DNA of 64,000 bases from Corynebacterium halotolerans YIM 70093 = DSM 44683 (GCF_000341345.1 NC_020302.1:724075-788074), one strand, 5' to 3'; numbered from the stretch's first letter, positions 35,568 through 45,179 are shown. The notes: generated by a model from the letters alone, not told the origin. Numbers and translations: made by a program.

Positions 35568-38500
35568 ATGGCAATCCCGCACGAGTTCACCGACGAAGCT
35601 GCCTTCGAGAACGCCGTTGTCACAGCCCTGACCCAAAATCACGGCTGGTCGAAGAAGGTGCTCTACTCTCCCACCGAGCACGATCTTATCGAGAACTGGG
35701 CCGAGATCGTCTTCGAGAACAACAACACTCCGGAGCGACTCAACAACTTCCCCTTGTCGCAGGTCGAAAAAGACACGCTCGCTCAGGAAATCGCCGGGTT
35801 GACGACTCCAAACGCAGTGCATCGCCTGCTACAAGGCAAAGAGGTCACCCTGCGCCGTAACAACCCGGCGGACAAGCGCAACCACGACCAGTCGATCCAG
35901 CTCACGATCTTCGACCCCGCTGAGGTCGCCGGCGGTGACTCGACGTACCAGGTTGCCCAGCAGCCGCGCTTCGGCAAGAAGATTGATGTGGAGTCCGACC
36001 GGCGCGGCGACATCGTGTTGTTGATCTGGGGGTTGCCACTGATCCACATCGAACTGAAGAGCTCGACGCAGACAGTGGACAAAGCCATCATCCAGCTGCA
36101 GCGCTACATGGACCAGCAGGTCTTCACGGGGTTGATGAACGCCGTGCAGATCATGGTGGCGATGACGCCGGATGACATGCGGTATTTCGCCCGCCCGGTG
36201 AGTGCAGATGCCCTCAACCACGACTTCGTGTTCCACTGGACTGACCAGAATAACGACTACTTCCCCGACTGGGGTGGAGTGGCACGCACATTCCTATCCA
36301 TCCCGCACGCACACAGGCTCATCGGCAACTACATCATTGCCGATGGCGCAGATGAAGTGCTGAAAGTTCTGCGCCCGTATCAAATTTATGCCGTGTCCCG
36401 GATCATCGAGCGGATCACCGAGATCAACGCCCTCGACGACGATAACTGGTCGCGGCATACGCACAAGGGCGGCTACATCTGGCATACGACCGGTTCAGGA
36501 AAAACCATGACGTCGTTCAAGGCGGCGGACCTGCTGGCGCGAATGAAGCTGGCGGAGAAGGTCATCTTCGTCCTCGACCGCATTGAGCTGTCCGATCAGT
36601 CGATGAAGGAGTACCGGAACTTCGCGGCCGATCCTGACGAGCTACACGAGCCGAGGTCCTCCCATGAGCTGGTCAAGTTCATGAAGGCACCCCATAAGCG
36701 GTTGATCGTCACCTCACTCCATAAGCTTGGGAAAATCTGCGGCGACGAATCACAGTACGGCGAAGCCGACTTCGCGAAGATGCGGGACCAGCGCATCCTG
36801 TTTGTGTTCGATGAGGCGCATCGGTCGACCTTCGGTGAGATGTTCAGTGACATCAAGCGGCGTTTCCCGCACTCTGTGTTCATCGGGTTTACCGGCACCC
36901 CGATCAAGGACAAGAACAGGCGCAAAGATTCGATGACAGTCGACTTGTTCGGCGAAGAGCTCCACAGCTACGCGATTACGCACGGCATGCGTGACAAGAA
37001 TGTCCTCGAGTTTGACACCATCGGTGTCGACACCTTCGAAAATCTGCGCGAACAGGTTGCGCTCCGGGAAGCCGACGCAGCAGACCTCGACGAGGTCATG
37101 GCTGACGAAAAGAAACGTGCCATCTTCGACAGGTACATGGACGAAGAGCTCGTCCCGATGACCAGCTCTACCGATGAAAACGACAAGGTCGTCAAGGGTA
37201 TCGAGCAGTTGGCAGGCTCATCAGCTTGGGACAATCCGGATCACCGCCGTGAGGTGGTCAGGTACATCTTCAAACACTGGACCCGCAGGTCACGTGGTGG
37301 CGAGCTGCACGCCATGTTGGCGGCTGATTCTGTTCCGGAAGCCATCGACTACTACCGGCTTTTCAAAGCGCTGACGGATCTTGACGTGACAGCCGTGTTC
37401 GCGGATGAAACCGAGCACACGAAGAGTTCTCTCGAACGCGACAAGGGTCTTCGCGAGATCCTTAAGGATTACAACGCCCGCTACGATAAATCGTTTGCTC
37501 GGGACCAGTTGGTAGAGTTCAAACGCGATGTCTCCAACCGCTTGGCACACAAGGAAGCATACAAGGGCATCGAGAGCAAGCCCAAGGAGCAGATTGATCT
37601 CGTGATCGTCGTCGATCAGTTACTCACCGGTTACGACTCCAAGTGGCTCAACACGCTCTACTTCGACCGGGTGTTTACCTACGACCGGCTGGTGCAGGCG
37701 TTCTCGCGTACCAATCGTGTGCTCGACAACCACCTGAAGCCACACGGAATCATCGTATACTTTCGTATGGTCAACACGATGGCGGAGAACATTGACGAGG
37801 CCTTCGATCTCTATTCCGGCAGCCACGGTGATCAGGTGTTCGTCGATAAGCTACCGCAGGTGTTAGCGACCATTAACAAGCTGTACGGCAGCATCGGGGA
37901 AGTCTTTCAGTCTGCCGGTATCAATGACTTTGAACGCCTGCCGGACGATAAGGAATCCCGAAAGAAGTTTGCTCTGACGTTTGCTGATCTCAGTCGCGCA
38001 GTCCAGACAGCATTGATCCAAGGGTTCGTCTGGGGGCAGTCGCACTACGAGTTCCCGGAGCTTCCCGATGAGCCGAAGGTCGATGTCGAACTTAATGAAA
38101 CGTCGTATGAAGCGTTGATGGCTCGTTATGGTGAGCTCGGTAGCGACAGCGAGGCTGGCGATGACGATATTCCGCTGGACCTGTCGACGCTTGCGGTCGT
38201 CAACCAGACGAAACGGATCGACTTCGAGTACCTAGACGCGAAGTTCGAGAAGTACCGCCAGGCACTCAAGTCTGTTGATGCCTCGGTGGACGAGCATGAG
38301 CGGCTGCTCGAGGAAGTCCGCACTGCCTATGCTGCGTTATCCCAGGAAGACCAGGATATTGCCCGTGAGATTGTCTCTGATATTCAGAGCGGAGTCATCA
38401 GCGTTCACACGGACAAGAAGTTCCAGGAGTACCTTCGTGAGTACAAGGTCGCTCGCCAGGACCGGAACACGCAGTTACTGCATGAAGCCACCAACATCCC

Positions 38501-38747
38501 AGTCAGTAAGATCAATGAGATGTTGGACGTCTGCGGTGACACCCAGGCATCTCTGTACGAGTTCACCCGGTTCCAGAACATGTTCAAAATGGTTGATGCC
38601 CATGTCTTCGACGATTGGTTGAAGACATCCAAGGGGCTCGATCTCCCTCCTTTCTTCCAACGCTCCGCTCTCACCGAAATCCTGGAACAGTTCTTCATCC
38701 GCGGCGGCATGGATCCTAAAGAGTGGGACGCTAGCCGGTTTGAGTAG
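35568..38747 (+). CDS. hsdR: Type I restriction endonuclease subunit
   Basis: A 1059-residue motor-nuclease. The nuclease domain is N-terminal with the E-L-K of the PD-(D/E)xK site at about residues 161-163 (LIHIELKSS) after GDIVLLIWG. The SF2 translocase follows: Walker A WHTTGSGKTM near 305, DEAH box FVFDEAHRS, motif III GFTGTPI, and later LLTGYDSKWLNTLYFD and the Q-A-F-S-R-T-N-R motif VI. The C-terminal helical domain binds the methylase. ATG at 35568 lies seven bases after GAGGGAG, 19 bp past hsdS. No frameshift is visible, so the system should be active. Confidence 0.94.
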   Translation: MAIPHEFTDEAAFENAVVTALTQNHGWSKKVLYSPTEHDLIENWAEIVFENNNTPERLNNFPLSQVEKDTLAQEIAGLTTPNAVHRLLQGKEVTLRRNNPADKRNHDQSIQLTIFDPAEVAGGDSTYQVAQQPRFGKKIDVESDRRGDIVLLIWGLPLIHIELKSSTQTVDKAIIQLQRYMDQQVFTGLMNAVQIMVAMTPDDMRYFARPVSADALNHDFVFHWTDQNNDYFPDWGGVARTFLSIPHAHRLIGNYIIADGADEVLKVLRPYQIYAVSRIIERITEINALDDDNWSRHTHKGGYIWHTTGSGKTMTSFKAADLLARMKLAEKVIFVLDRIELSDQSMKEYRNFAADPDELHEPRSSHELVKFMKAPHKRLIVTSLHKLGKICGDESQYGEADFAKMRDQRILFVFDEAHRSTFGEMFSDIKRRFPHSVFIGFTGTPIKDKNRRKDSMTVDLFGEELHSYAITHGMRDKNVLEFDTIGVDTFENLREQVALREADAADLDEVMADEKKRAIFDRYMDEELVPMTSSTDENDKVVKGIEQLAGSSAWDNPDHRREVVRYIFKHWTRRSRGGELHAMLAADSVPEAIDYYRLFKALTDLDVTAVFADETEHTKSSLERDKGLREILKDYNARYDKSFARDQLVEFKRDVSNRLAHKEAYKGIESKPKEQIDLVIVVDQLLTGYDSKWLNTLYFDRVFTYDRLVQAFSRTNRVLDNHLKPHGIIVYFRMVNTMAENIDEAFDLYSGSHGDQVFVDKLPQVLATINKLYGSIGEVFQSAGINDFERLPDDKESRKKFALTFADLSRAVQTALIQGFVWGQSHYEFPELPDEPKVDVELNETSYEALMARYGELGSDSEAGDDDIPLDLSTLAVVNQTKRIDFEYLDAKFEKYRQALKSVDASVDEHERLLEEVRTAYAALSQEDQDIAREIVSDIQSGVISVHTDKKFQEYLREYKVARQDRNTQLLHEATNIPVSKINEMLDVCGDTQASLYEFTRFQNMFKMVDAHVFDDWLKTSKGLDLPPFFQRSALTEILEQFFIRGGMDPKEWDASRFE

Positions 38748-38792
38748 CTACCACGTCGAACGAACTTGTGAAACGAAAGGCAGGCACCCGGC

Positions 38793-38840
38793 ATGGCTCG
38801 TCCCAAGGCGATCAAGCCAGTGGAGCTGTATCCCCATTGA
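38793..38840 (+). pseudogene. 15-codon stub after hsdR
   Basis: GAAAGGCAGG then ATG gives MARPKAIKPVELYPH and a stop. The ribosome site is good but the frame is far too short; it may be the 5' remnant of a fourth operon gene removed before the right IS1380 copy arrived. Confidence 0.3.
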
Positions 38841-39002
38841 CCTTCTGCCGAGGGCTTTGCTGCGCCGACACACCCAGACTCTGCACAGCTGGACAATTGG
38901 CAGCACGCTGAGACCCGACTTGGGCCAATTGTGAGTGACTTTTTCCATATTGACACTGTGACCAGGCTCGACGGTCGTGGATGGGCGGAAATATCGTACT
39001 AA

Positions 39003-40746
39003 CCCGGGGTTTTCACGGGACGTGGGCTGACACGGGCTGCAGACATAAGAAAAGTGACCCTTGACCAGGTAACTTGGTAGCTGCTTAGACTCCAGGAACC
39101 CAGGTCGAAAGGATCACCTTCAGAGTGAAGACTACCAGCTTTTGCGTCGGTACCCCCGCTCCTGCCCAACTGTGCTCGAACGCCGGACTCATGTTATTGG
39201 CCAGCACCGCCGACGCCGTCGGAGTCGCCGACGCCATCGACGTGGAACTGGCCGAGTGGCAGAATCCGAATCTTTTGCACACCACCGGGAACACCATGAC
39301 TGCCCTGGCCCTGGTACTCGCCTTGGGCGGGGATGATGCCAATGACGTTGACCTCCTTGGCCCGCTGGTGGCCATCGGCCTGGTCGATCAGGTGCCGTCG
39401 GATTCGACGGTGCACCGCCGCCACAAAGAACTCGCCGACCACGACGACGAAGCTGACGGCGCCGGAACCACCGCGGTCCTGACCGGAATGAAAGCAGCCC
39501 GTACCACGGCGTGGACCGCCTGCGGAGCCCGCAACCCCGCCGCAGCCAGCGCCGATGCCCCGCTGGTCATCGACCTGAACGCCACCGAAATCCTCGCCCA
39601 CTCGGACAAGGAAAACGCGGCACCGACGTGGAAGAAGCACTTCGGGTTCCACCCGCTGGCTGCCATCATCGACCACGGCGACGGGTGGACCGGGGAACCC
39701 GCAGCGGTGCTGCTGCGTCCGGGCAACGCCGGCTCGAACACCGCGGCCGACCACAAGGACGTCCTCGACCAGGCCCTGGCCGCGACCCCCGACCATGTCG
39801 ACGGCCAGGAGTGGGGGAAGCGTTTGCTGATACGCACGGATGCTGCCGGCGGGTCGCAGGCCTTTCTGGGCCACCTCGATCACCAGGGCCTGGGGTACTC
39901 GGTGGGGTTGCCGGTGACCTGGCAGATCGGCGAGATCGCCTCCACGCTTGGCGACGACATCAAACAGGGCATCATCCGCCCCGACGGTACGGTCAGCGAC
40001 ACCACGGACGCGTACGTCGCGGACATCACTTCCCGGATGCACTCCTGGGCCGGGGAACCACTGGGTATCAACCTCGAGAAATACCCTTCCGACATGCGGG
40101 TCATCATTCGTGTCGAGCACCCCGCCCGGGGTGCGCAGCTGCGCATCACCGACATCGATGGCCGGCGTGTGCAGGCCTTTGTCACCAACCGTCCCGGGCA
40201 CGCGAACCGACTCGACGCGCTCCACCGGGCCCGGGGCCGGTGCGAGCAACGCATCCGGGACTTGAAGGACTGTGGGCTGGGCAAACTGCCGCATGAGGCG
40301 TTCGGGATGAACCAGGCGTGGATCCACGCCGCGGTCCTGGCGATGAACCTGATCAGCTGGGCCGGGCTGATCACCGCCGCCACCGGTAAAGCGGCAGATC
40401 AGCGCCGCTCGCGGTGGTGGGTGTGGGAACCGAAAACCCTGCGAGCGAGGATGCTGTCGATCGCAGCAGTCGTCGTGCGTCATGCCAGGCGCACCATCCT
40501 CCGGTTTGATCGCGCCGCCGCCCACCGCGAGGTGCTCGAGCACGGACTCTCCCGACTCAGATCCATCGCCTGACTCTCGGCGGCGCAACCGCCACACGCA
40601 CCGTCACCGCAGTCCCTATCCATATTTCGAGTCCAGGACATGGAACCTGGTTCACCCGGCACCAGCACCCGCCGGAAGCTCAACAATCCCGACCTCAGCC
40701 ACCCCCACCAAGCCGGCCACTCAAAAAGCCCAGTGAAAGAAAGGGG
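39003..40746 (+). mobile_element. IS1380-family element A, right copy (1744 bp)
   Basis: An inverted copy of the element at 28972-30715. It is bounded by a 4-bp duplication CTAA at 38999-39002 and 40747-40750, so this copy appears to have inserted by its own transposition. The ends are CCCGGGGTTTTCACGGG and, inverted, CCCCTTTCTTTCACTGGG. Confidence 0.92.
39125..40573 (+). CDS. IS1380-family transposase (element A, right copy)
   Basis: The 482-residue sequence is the same as that encoded at 29145-30593, with the same GTG start and DDE blocks. It reads outward from the restriction-modification genes. Lack of any difference points to very recent duplication. Confidence 0.92.
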   Translation: MKTTSFCVGTPAPAQLCSNAGLMLLASTADAVGVADAIDVELAEWQNPNLLHTTGNTMTALALVLALGGDDANDVDLLGPLVAIGLVDQVPSDSTVHRRHKELADHDDEADGAGTTAVLTGMKAARTTAWTACGARNPAAASADAPLVIDLNATEILAHSDKENAAPTWKKHFGFHPLAAIIDHGDGWTGEPAAVLLRPGNAGSNTAADHKDVLDQALAATPDHVDGQEWGKRLLIRTDAAGGSQAFLGHLDHQGLGYSVGLPVTWQIGEIASTLGDDIKQGIIRPDGTVSDTTDAYVADITSRMHSWAGEPLGINLEKYPSDMRVIIRVEHPARGAQLRITDIDGRRVQAFVTNRPGHANRLDALHRARGRCEQRIRDLKDCGLGKLPHEAFGMNQAWIHAAVLAMNLISWAGLITAATGKAADQRRSRWWVWEPKTLRARMLSIAAVVVRHARRTILRFDRAAAHREVLEHGLSRLRSIA

Positions 40747-40896
40747 CTAACCTCACTCACTCTATCGGTTGACTTGGACATCACTTCTGAGCTGATCGAA
40801 CACTCATCCCCATACAGGCAGATTTCGTTGGGAACTGAAGCGAGCTATCCATGCCTTGTCTCTCATTCCAGTGACGTGAGTGAATGGGCGGCTGGT

Positions 40897-41079
40897 TCAT
40901 GGGTGCGTGGTCCGGATGATGATGACATCGAGGACGTCACACCCGAGGACTACGGCCGCGAGCCGTGTCAGGGTCTCATCGTCGGGCTCGTCATCCAGGA
41001 GCCCGATGAGTTGCCGGGCCATGTCACCAGCGTCGGTGGCCACAAGAATGTCATCGTCAGTGTCGAGAATTAGCCCCAT
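40897..41079 (-). CDS. Small acidic hypothetical protein
   Basis: A 60-residue product (MGLILDTDDDILVATDAGD, then a helix ARQLIGLLDDEPDDETLTRLAAVVLGCDV) with strongly GC-biased third positions, unlike the opposing plus-strand frame. A clear Shine-Dalgarno is missing. Family unknown. It is the only plausible gene in the 470 bp between the IS1380 copy and the ArdC-like gene. Confidence 0.45.
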   Translation of the reverse strand: MGLILDTDDDILVATDAGDMARQLIGLLDDEPDDETLTRLAAVVLGCDVLDVIIIRTTHP

Positions 41080-41219
41080 GCACTATCAGACTCTCACAAC
41101 GACTCTTCGGTTCCGCTCGGCAACAGTCAGCGAAGGTTTGACTTCTCGTGTTGTCCAGCATGTTTTCTTCCCCACTACGATGGGATTAATCCAGCTGAGT
41201 CAAATAGCGGGAGGACGCT

Positions 41220-42005
41220 GTGGAGGGTAAACTTTTCCGGTTGCAGGAGGCAGCCGCTGAGCGTTTCAATGATCGCTCCGCCTGGGTTGATTTCGTTAAC
41301 CTCGCAGCCACGGCCCCTCACCTGAGATTCCGTAACCAACTGCTCCTGGCTGATCAGGTACGAGAGCGCGGGGCCAACGCGCGCGCGTTCGCCTCGCCCG
41401 CTGTCTGGGCGAGTTTCGGCTACAGCCCGGTGGAAAGCGCTACTCCCTTCATGCTCCGCCGCTCCCCAACAGCCCTGTCCGAGGCAGCTCAGCAGTTCCA
41501 GTCTGTGCGCAAGCACGGCGAATGGGTCGGGGTATACGAGCGGTGGCAGGTGGTGCCCGAACGGGAGAATTGGGGGCCGGGCGTTCCCTCGGCGCTCACA
41601 GCGTCTCAGATAGCCAAGACCTCCCCCGAGGGTCTTTATGGCCAGCTGATGGGACTGGCGGATCAGCGGGGGCTGCAAACCATCGAGACTGAGCCGAAAT
41701 ACCTCCCCCGCCGGGCAGCGTCACTGGTCCACTCTCGTGCGGACAACGCCAACGTCGTCTTGCTTCGCAAGGATGCGACTGAGCCTCAGCGGGTGCGCGG
41801 CCTGATCGGTGTGCTGGCGGCCGACATGGTGAGCCGGCTACCGGGTAACTCGCCTCAGAAGGGGCTAGGGGATATCAACCCTTTCGTGGCCTCCGGTATC
41901 CGTCACATCGTGGCCGCTGCCCACGGTCTGACCGACAAGCGCTACCAGGGCGTGCCCACGGTGCCCTGGCCAGAGCATGTGGATACCAACAGCTTGCACC
42001 GGTAG
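41220..42005 (+). CDS. ArdC-like N-terminal (ssDNA-binding/antirestriction) domain protein
   Basis: A 261-residue product with GTG start, preceded by GGGAGGA. SAWVDFVNLAATAPHLRFRNQLLLADQVRERG, then ASPAVWASFGYSPVESATPFMLRR, follows the ArdC/LtrC N-terminal pattern (F-S-x-x-N-Q-L-L-I, then W-x-x-x-G-x-x-V-x-K-G-x). The usual C-terminal metalloprotease HExxH is not seen; the C-half (LVHSRADNANVVLLRKDA onward) resembles the rest of the domain. Such genes travel on conjugative plasmids and ICEs and protect incoming DNA. Here it sits beside a restriction system, but probably came with a different element. Confidence 0.65.
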   Translation: MEGKLFRLQEAAAERFNDRSAWVDFVNLAATAPHLRFRNQLLLADQVRERGANARAFASPAVWASFGYSPVESATPFMLRRSPTALSEAAQQFQSVRKHGEWVGVYERWQVVPERENWGPGVPSALTASQIAKTSPEGLYGQLMGLADQRGLQTIETEPKYLPRRAASLVHSRADNANVVLLRKDATEPQRVRGLIGVLAADMVSRLPGNSPQKGLGDINPFVASGIRHIVAAAHGLTDKRYQGVPTVPWPEHVDTNSLHR

Positions 42006-42020
42006 GGAGAAGTCACGTCC

Positions 42021-42368
42021 GTGGCGGCCAACAACTTTTTGGCGTCCGTCTCCACTCAGCGGCAGCGACTGCTCGACCCGGAGGCAACCGCGGTCGTCAC
42101 TCCTGGGCTCGCGCAGGAGGCGAGTGCCTTTTACAAGCAGGAAAACCGACGCTTCAACCAGGAACAACGGTCTCAGGAGGGGCGGATCGGTCTGGCGAGT
42201 CCGTGTTCTCTGCACTCATGGATAGCCGGTGGTCCTCGCTGGGTGCGGGGTTGGCACAGCATTCCTCGTCTACGGATACCAGGCAGGAGGCATCTCGGAG
42301 CCTCCCTGCTTCACCTCAGCGGGGACGGGGTACAGGTCACAGACTCTAACGGGATTGTCGGCGGGTAG
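42021..42368 (+). CDS. Hypothetical protein, probably 3'-truncated
   Basis: It begins GTG with GGGAGAA upstream, 15 bp after the ArdC-like gene. The first 50 or so residues (MAANNFLASVSTQRQRLLD; EASAFYKQENRRFNQEQ) look real, while the rest (after about 42190) has codon use typical of an out-of-frame read. A frameshift or deletion near 42190 is likely. Family unknown; linked to the ArdC-like gene by position. Confidence 0.45.
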   Translation: MAANNFLASVSTQRQRLLDPEATAVVTPGLAQEASAFYKQENRRFNQEQRSQEGRIGLASPCSLHSWIAGGPRWVRGWHSIPRLRIPGRRHLGASLLHLSGDGVQVTDSNGIVGG

Positions 42369-42541
42369 AGGTCGGGATCGTCGCCGGAGAACAGGTCGGT
42401 GAGGAACTCGTCGCGGTCGTCGTCGCTGCTCCAGGTGTAACGCAGCGCGTCCGCCACGGCAGGATCAAGGCCGGCGGCGGTGTCCGGGGCGTGAAGTGCG
42501 TCGACAAGTGGGTCGGTGTCAGGGGTCTCGGGGTGGTTCAT
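42311..42541 (-). CDS. Small acidic hypothetical protein downstream of the split exonuclease
   Basis: The 76-residue product MNHPETPDTDPLVDALHAP... contains a helical segment PAVADALRYTWSSDDDRDEFLTDLF. GAGAGGA lies five bases before the ATG at 42541. It follows the exonuclease stop (42568) by 26 bp on the same strand and was probably cotranscribed with it before the IS insertion. No family recognised. Confidence 0.5.
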   Translation of the reverse strand: MNHPETPDTDPLVDALHAPDTAAGLDPAVADALRYTWSSDDDRDEFLTDLFSGDDPDLYPPTIPLESVTCTPSPLR

Positions 42542-42691
42542 AACGTCCTCTCTGCTGGGTCCGTCCATCAGATAGTAAGGGCTGCAGCGTCGCCGCGGTA
42601 GGGGCGAGGGCGTGCGGGGCACGGCGTTGGCGCGTCCACGACCTGGCGGGGGAGGTAGGCCGGGGCACTCTCACGCAGCTGCCGACCTAAG

Positions 42692-44411
42692 CCTCAATCC
42701 ACCGATCGGCTTTCGGTGAGTGACTGATCTCCGCGGCGAGTGGGTTCGGGATTTTCGGGCAGGGGTGGTCCCCAGATCACGGTTGTTCTGGTTGTTCCAC
42801 GAATTGTTGTCATCTCGGCAGCCGGTACATCGGCTGGGTGGTCAGGCGGGGATGGTGGCCGGTGGGGAGTGGGTGTGGTCGAACAGCCGGGACCACTGGG
42901 GTTCCCATTTCCAGTCCTCGGGTAGGTGCAGGATCAGTCGTCTGGCGCTGCGCGCGATACGGGCCGGAACCGTGATGATCTTCCGCCGGATCGTCGCAGT
43001 GGTGGCCCTGGCCAGATCCGTGGCGGCGATGGTGCCGGCCGCGCGGGTGAGGTTGAACGCGATGACCGCCAACACCAGCCAGGCGGCGTTCGCGGTGAAG
43101 ACACCGGAGGGCATATGCGCCAGCGCGCTGGCCTTGAGATCCGCGTTGACCTGTTCGATGACCGCATGCTGACGGTGGGTCTTATCCGCGGTGACGGTGT
43201 CCAGATCACTGGTGGTAAACAGCGCGTGGAACCGGTACAGGTCAAACAATCCTGGCTGGTCGACGTCCTTTTTGTTCAGTTCCGGGATGCGGCGGACGAC
43301 CAGCCGGCCGGGGACCTGGTCGGCTTTCTTCCGGGATTCGAACGCGGTGAAGGGTATCTCGGCGACTTCCGCCGAGGAGATCCACCGTTTGGTGTCCTCG
43401 TCGTAGACGGCGTCGGTGTACCGGATCGTTTCCCACGCATCCTCGCCGATGGTGGCAATCGCGCGTTTGACGGGTCCGGTCATCCGGGTGGTCACCGATA
43501 CATCCGCCCCCGCCTTGATCGCGGCACGCACACTCGGGGAGCCGTAGTACGCCGAATCCGCGCGGACCAGGATCTTCTGGCCCGTCATGCCGGGCAGACG
43601 TCGGGTGGTGGCCAGTGCCTCAGCGATCAGCCGACCGGCACCGCGTGGGGAGCCACACGAGCCACGACGCAGGCGCTGGGCGACGACGACCGGTGCCGAC
43701 TCAGGGGTGGCGACCGTCGCCAGCAGGGCATTGAGCCCCCGGACCTTCGAGTAGCCGAAGCCGACACCCTGCTTGTTGTGCCCGTGGACCTCAACGATCG
43801 TGTCATCGACATCGACGAAGACATACCCACTCCCGCGGGTGGTGGTGTCCTCACCGGCATCATCGACGTCACCGACGGTGGCCACGGCGGGTGCCGGCAC
43901 GAGATCGGGCGCCTGATCAGCCAGGTTAACCAACAACCGGGAGGCCACCGCGTCGAGTTGGCGGACATGCCCGTAGGTAAACGACCGGAGGAAGGAACCC
44001 AATGTAGAGGGAGCGTAGATCCGGTTGAACAGGGAGCTCATTCCGCCGTGGCGCAGCAAGTCCATGTCGTCGATGGAATCCGCACCGGCGACCATGCCAT
44101 CGATCAGGGAGGCGATCTTGGCCCCGGCATTCGCACCCTTATCAGTCGGGACCGTCAACCGTTCCTGAGCCAGGGTGGACAGGCCGGACTCATCGGCCAG
44201 GCGCATGACCGGGACCAGACCTGAAGCTGACACGAGGTTCGGGTCATCGAACGATGCAGACACCGCCGCGGGAGTATGAGATAGTTGCACCTGAGAGATG
44301 CCCTCCTGAGTTGGGGATATGGACCTTCGACAAGTCGTATTATCCCAGCCCAGAAGGGCATTTCTTTTATTCCCACGCCGCTGGAACCCAAACTACATCG
44401 GTGGATCCAGG
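42692..44411 (-). mobile_element. IS1380-family element B (1720 bp)
   Basis: The ends CCTCAATCCACCGAT (42692) and, inverted, CCTGGATCCACCGAT (44411) are near-perfect terminal repeats starting CCT as in IS1380. A 5-bp duplication CTAAG flanks it at 42687-42691 and 44412-44416. The element is unrelated at sequence level to element A beyond family. It carries one transposase gene and interrupts the exonuclease gene. Confidence 0.9.
42842..44290 (-). CDS. IS1380-family transposase (element B)
   Basis: A 482-residue transposase beginning MQLSHTPAAVSASFDDPNLVSASGLVP, the hallmark N-terminus of IS1676-like IS1380-family members. YVFVDVDDTIVEVHGHNKQG holds the first Asp, ILVRADSAYYGSPSV the second, and HAVIEQVNADLKASALAHMPSG the Glu. 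The frame is complete with no internal stop, so it is probably functional. Confidence 0.92.
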   Translation of the reverse strand: MQLSHTPAAVSASFDDPNLVSASGLVPVMRLADESGLSTLAQERLTVPTDKGANAGAKIASLIDGMVAGADSIDDMDLLRHGGMSSLFNRIYAPSTLGSFLRSFTYGHVRQLDAVASRLLVNLADQAPDLVPAPAVATVGDVDDAGEDTTTRGSGYVFVDVDDTIVEVHGHNKQGVGFGYSKVRGLNALLATVATPESAPVVVAQRLRRGSCGSPRGAGRLIAEALATTRRLPGMTGQKILVRADSAYYGSPSVRAAIKAGADVSVTTRMTGPVKRAIATIGEDAWETIRYTDAVYDEDTKRWISSAEVAEIPFTAFESRKKADQVPGRLVVRRIPELNKKDVDQPGLFDLYRFHALFTTSDLDTVTADKTHRQHAVIEQVNADLKASALAHMPSGVFTANAAWLVLAVIAFNLTRAAGTIAATDLARATTATIRRKIITVPARIARSARRLILHLPEDWKWEPQWSRLFDHTHSPPATIPA

Positions 44412-44943
44412 CTAAGCCTGAGCGGGTCTTCTTCTGTATTGCCCGCAGCACTCCGGTGGTCGCCAGCACGTCCCCGAGGGCCATGTGCGGTGCCGGATTC
44501 GTGATCTCGAAGCGCTGACACAGGGCGTCGAGTCGGTGGGAACCGGACAGGATGCGGCGAGCCAGGTGTAGTGAGTCGATCCACGTGAAGTCAGGGTCAG
44601 AGCAGAAATCGGTGCCCGCTCGCTGACACTCGGCAGTGAGAAATCCCGCGTCGAATCTCGCGTTGTGGGCGATCAGGCGCAGCCCGGCCAGGCGCTCGCA
44701 CAGAGCCGGCATGATCTGCTCGAATGTCGGGGCGGTGGTCAGATGATCGTCGGTCAGGCCGTGGATATCGGCGTTGAGGACAGCTACCTGGGGGTCGATC
44801 ATGGTGTGCCAGGTGGCTAGGGGCGTGAAATCGATGTCGGTGATGCAGACGGCCACCTCGACCACTCGGTCGTGGTCCTGGCCAGTGGTTTCCACGTCCA
44901 GGATGGCAAAGGTCGGAGTGCCGGGTGATGGCTGTATCTAAGG

Positions 44944-44983
44944 TGCAGCTTAACCAGCTGTCCACGATTTGCGGGCAACCCTA
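44944..44983. mobile_element. Solo right end of the IS3 element
   Basis: This stretch (GTGCAGCTTAACCAGC... to GCGGGCAACCCTA) matches the last 40 bp of the IS3 element at 45108-46417 in the same orientation, with three or four differences. It is the remnant of an older copy and truncates the 5' end of the exonuclease gene. Confidence 0.75.
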
Positions 44984-45179
44984 GGACCATGCCGTTGGAG
45001 GTGTGCTCTGTGTGTTCGCGGGTGCGGAAAATCGTGTGCGAACCCGCACGGATCTGAATTCCCCGCAGCGAGGGAAGGTCTATGCACCGTTGATGACCGC
45101 GCAGCCGTGGGGTTACCCTCGAGGAGTGGACACCTGATGAGGATGGGCCACCGGCCCGTCAGGAAGGATGTCTACCACC

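Larger units (their letters stand above)
42568..44929 (-). pseudogene. DEDDh (DnaQ-like) 3'-5' exonuclease gene split by an insertion sequence
   Basis: The upstream part (44412-44929) encodes FAILDVETTGQDHDRVVEVAV with the first D-x-E, HNARFDAGFL with the third motif, and LDALCQRFEI...HMALGDVLAT with the H-x-x-x-x-D of the DEDDh fold. The frame is broken at 44411 by an IS1380-family element. Removing it and one copy of the CTAAG duplication lets the frame run on as SGLGRQLRESAPAYLPRQV to a stop at 42568, so the coding sequence was intact before insertion. The 5' end is also lost: no start precedes the first Asp, and an IS3 end lies just upstream. Stand-alone DEDDh exonucleases are common on plasmids. 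Confidence 0.75.

Noticed and set aside
28968..40750. Proof of composite transposition from outer flanking repeats
   Set aside because: Outer 4-mers are CTAG and CTAA, not a direct repeat; only the right IS copy has its own exact duplication.
40774..41073. 99-codon plus-strand frame between the IS1380 copy and the ArdC-like gene
   Set aside because: The overlapping minus-strand frame has much stronger third-position GC bias; the plus frame begins at the IS edge with no ribosome site.
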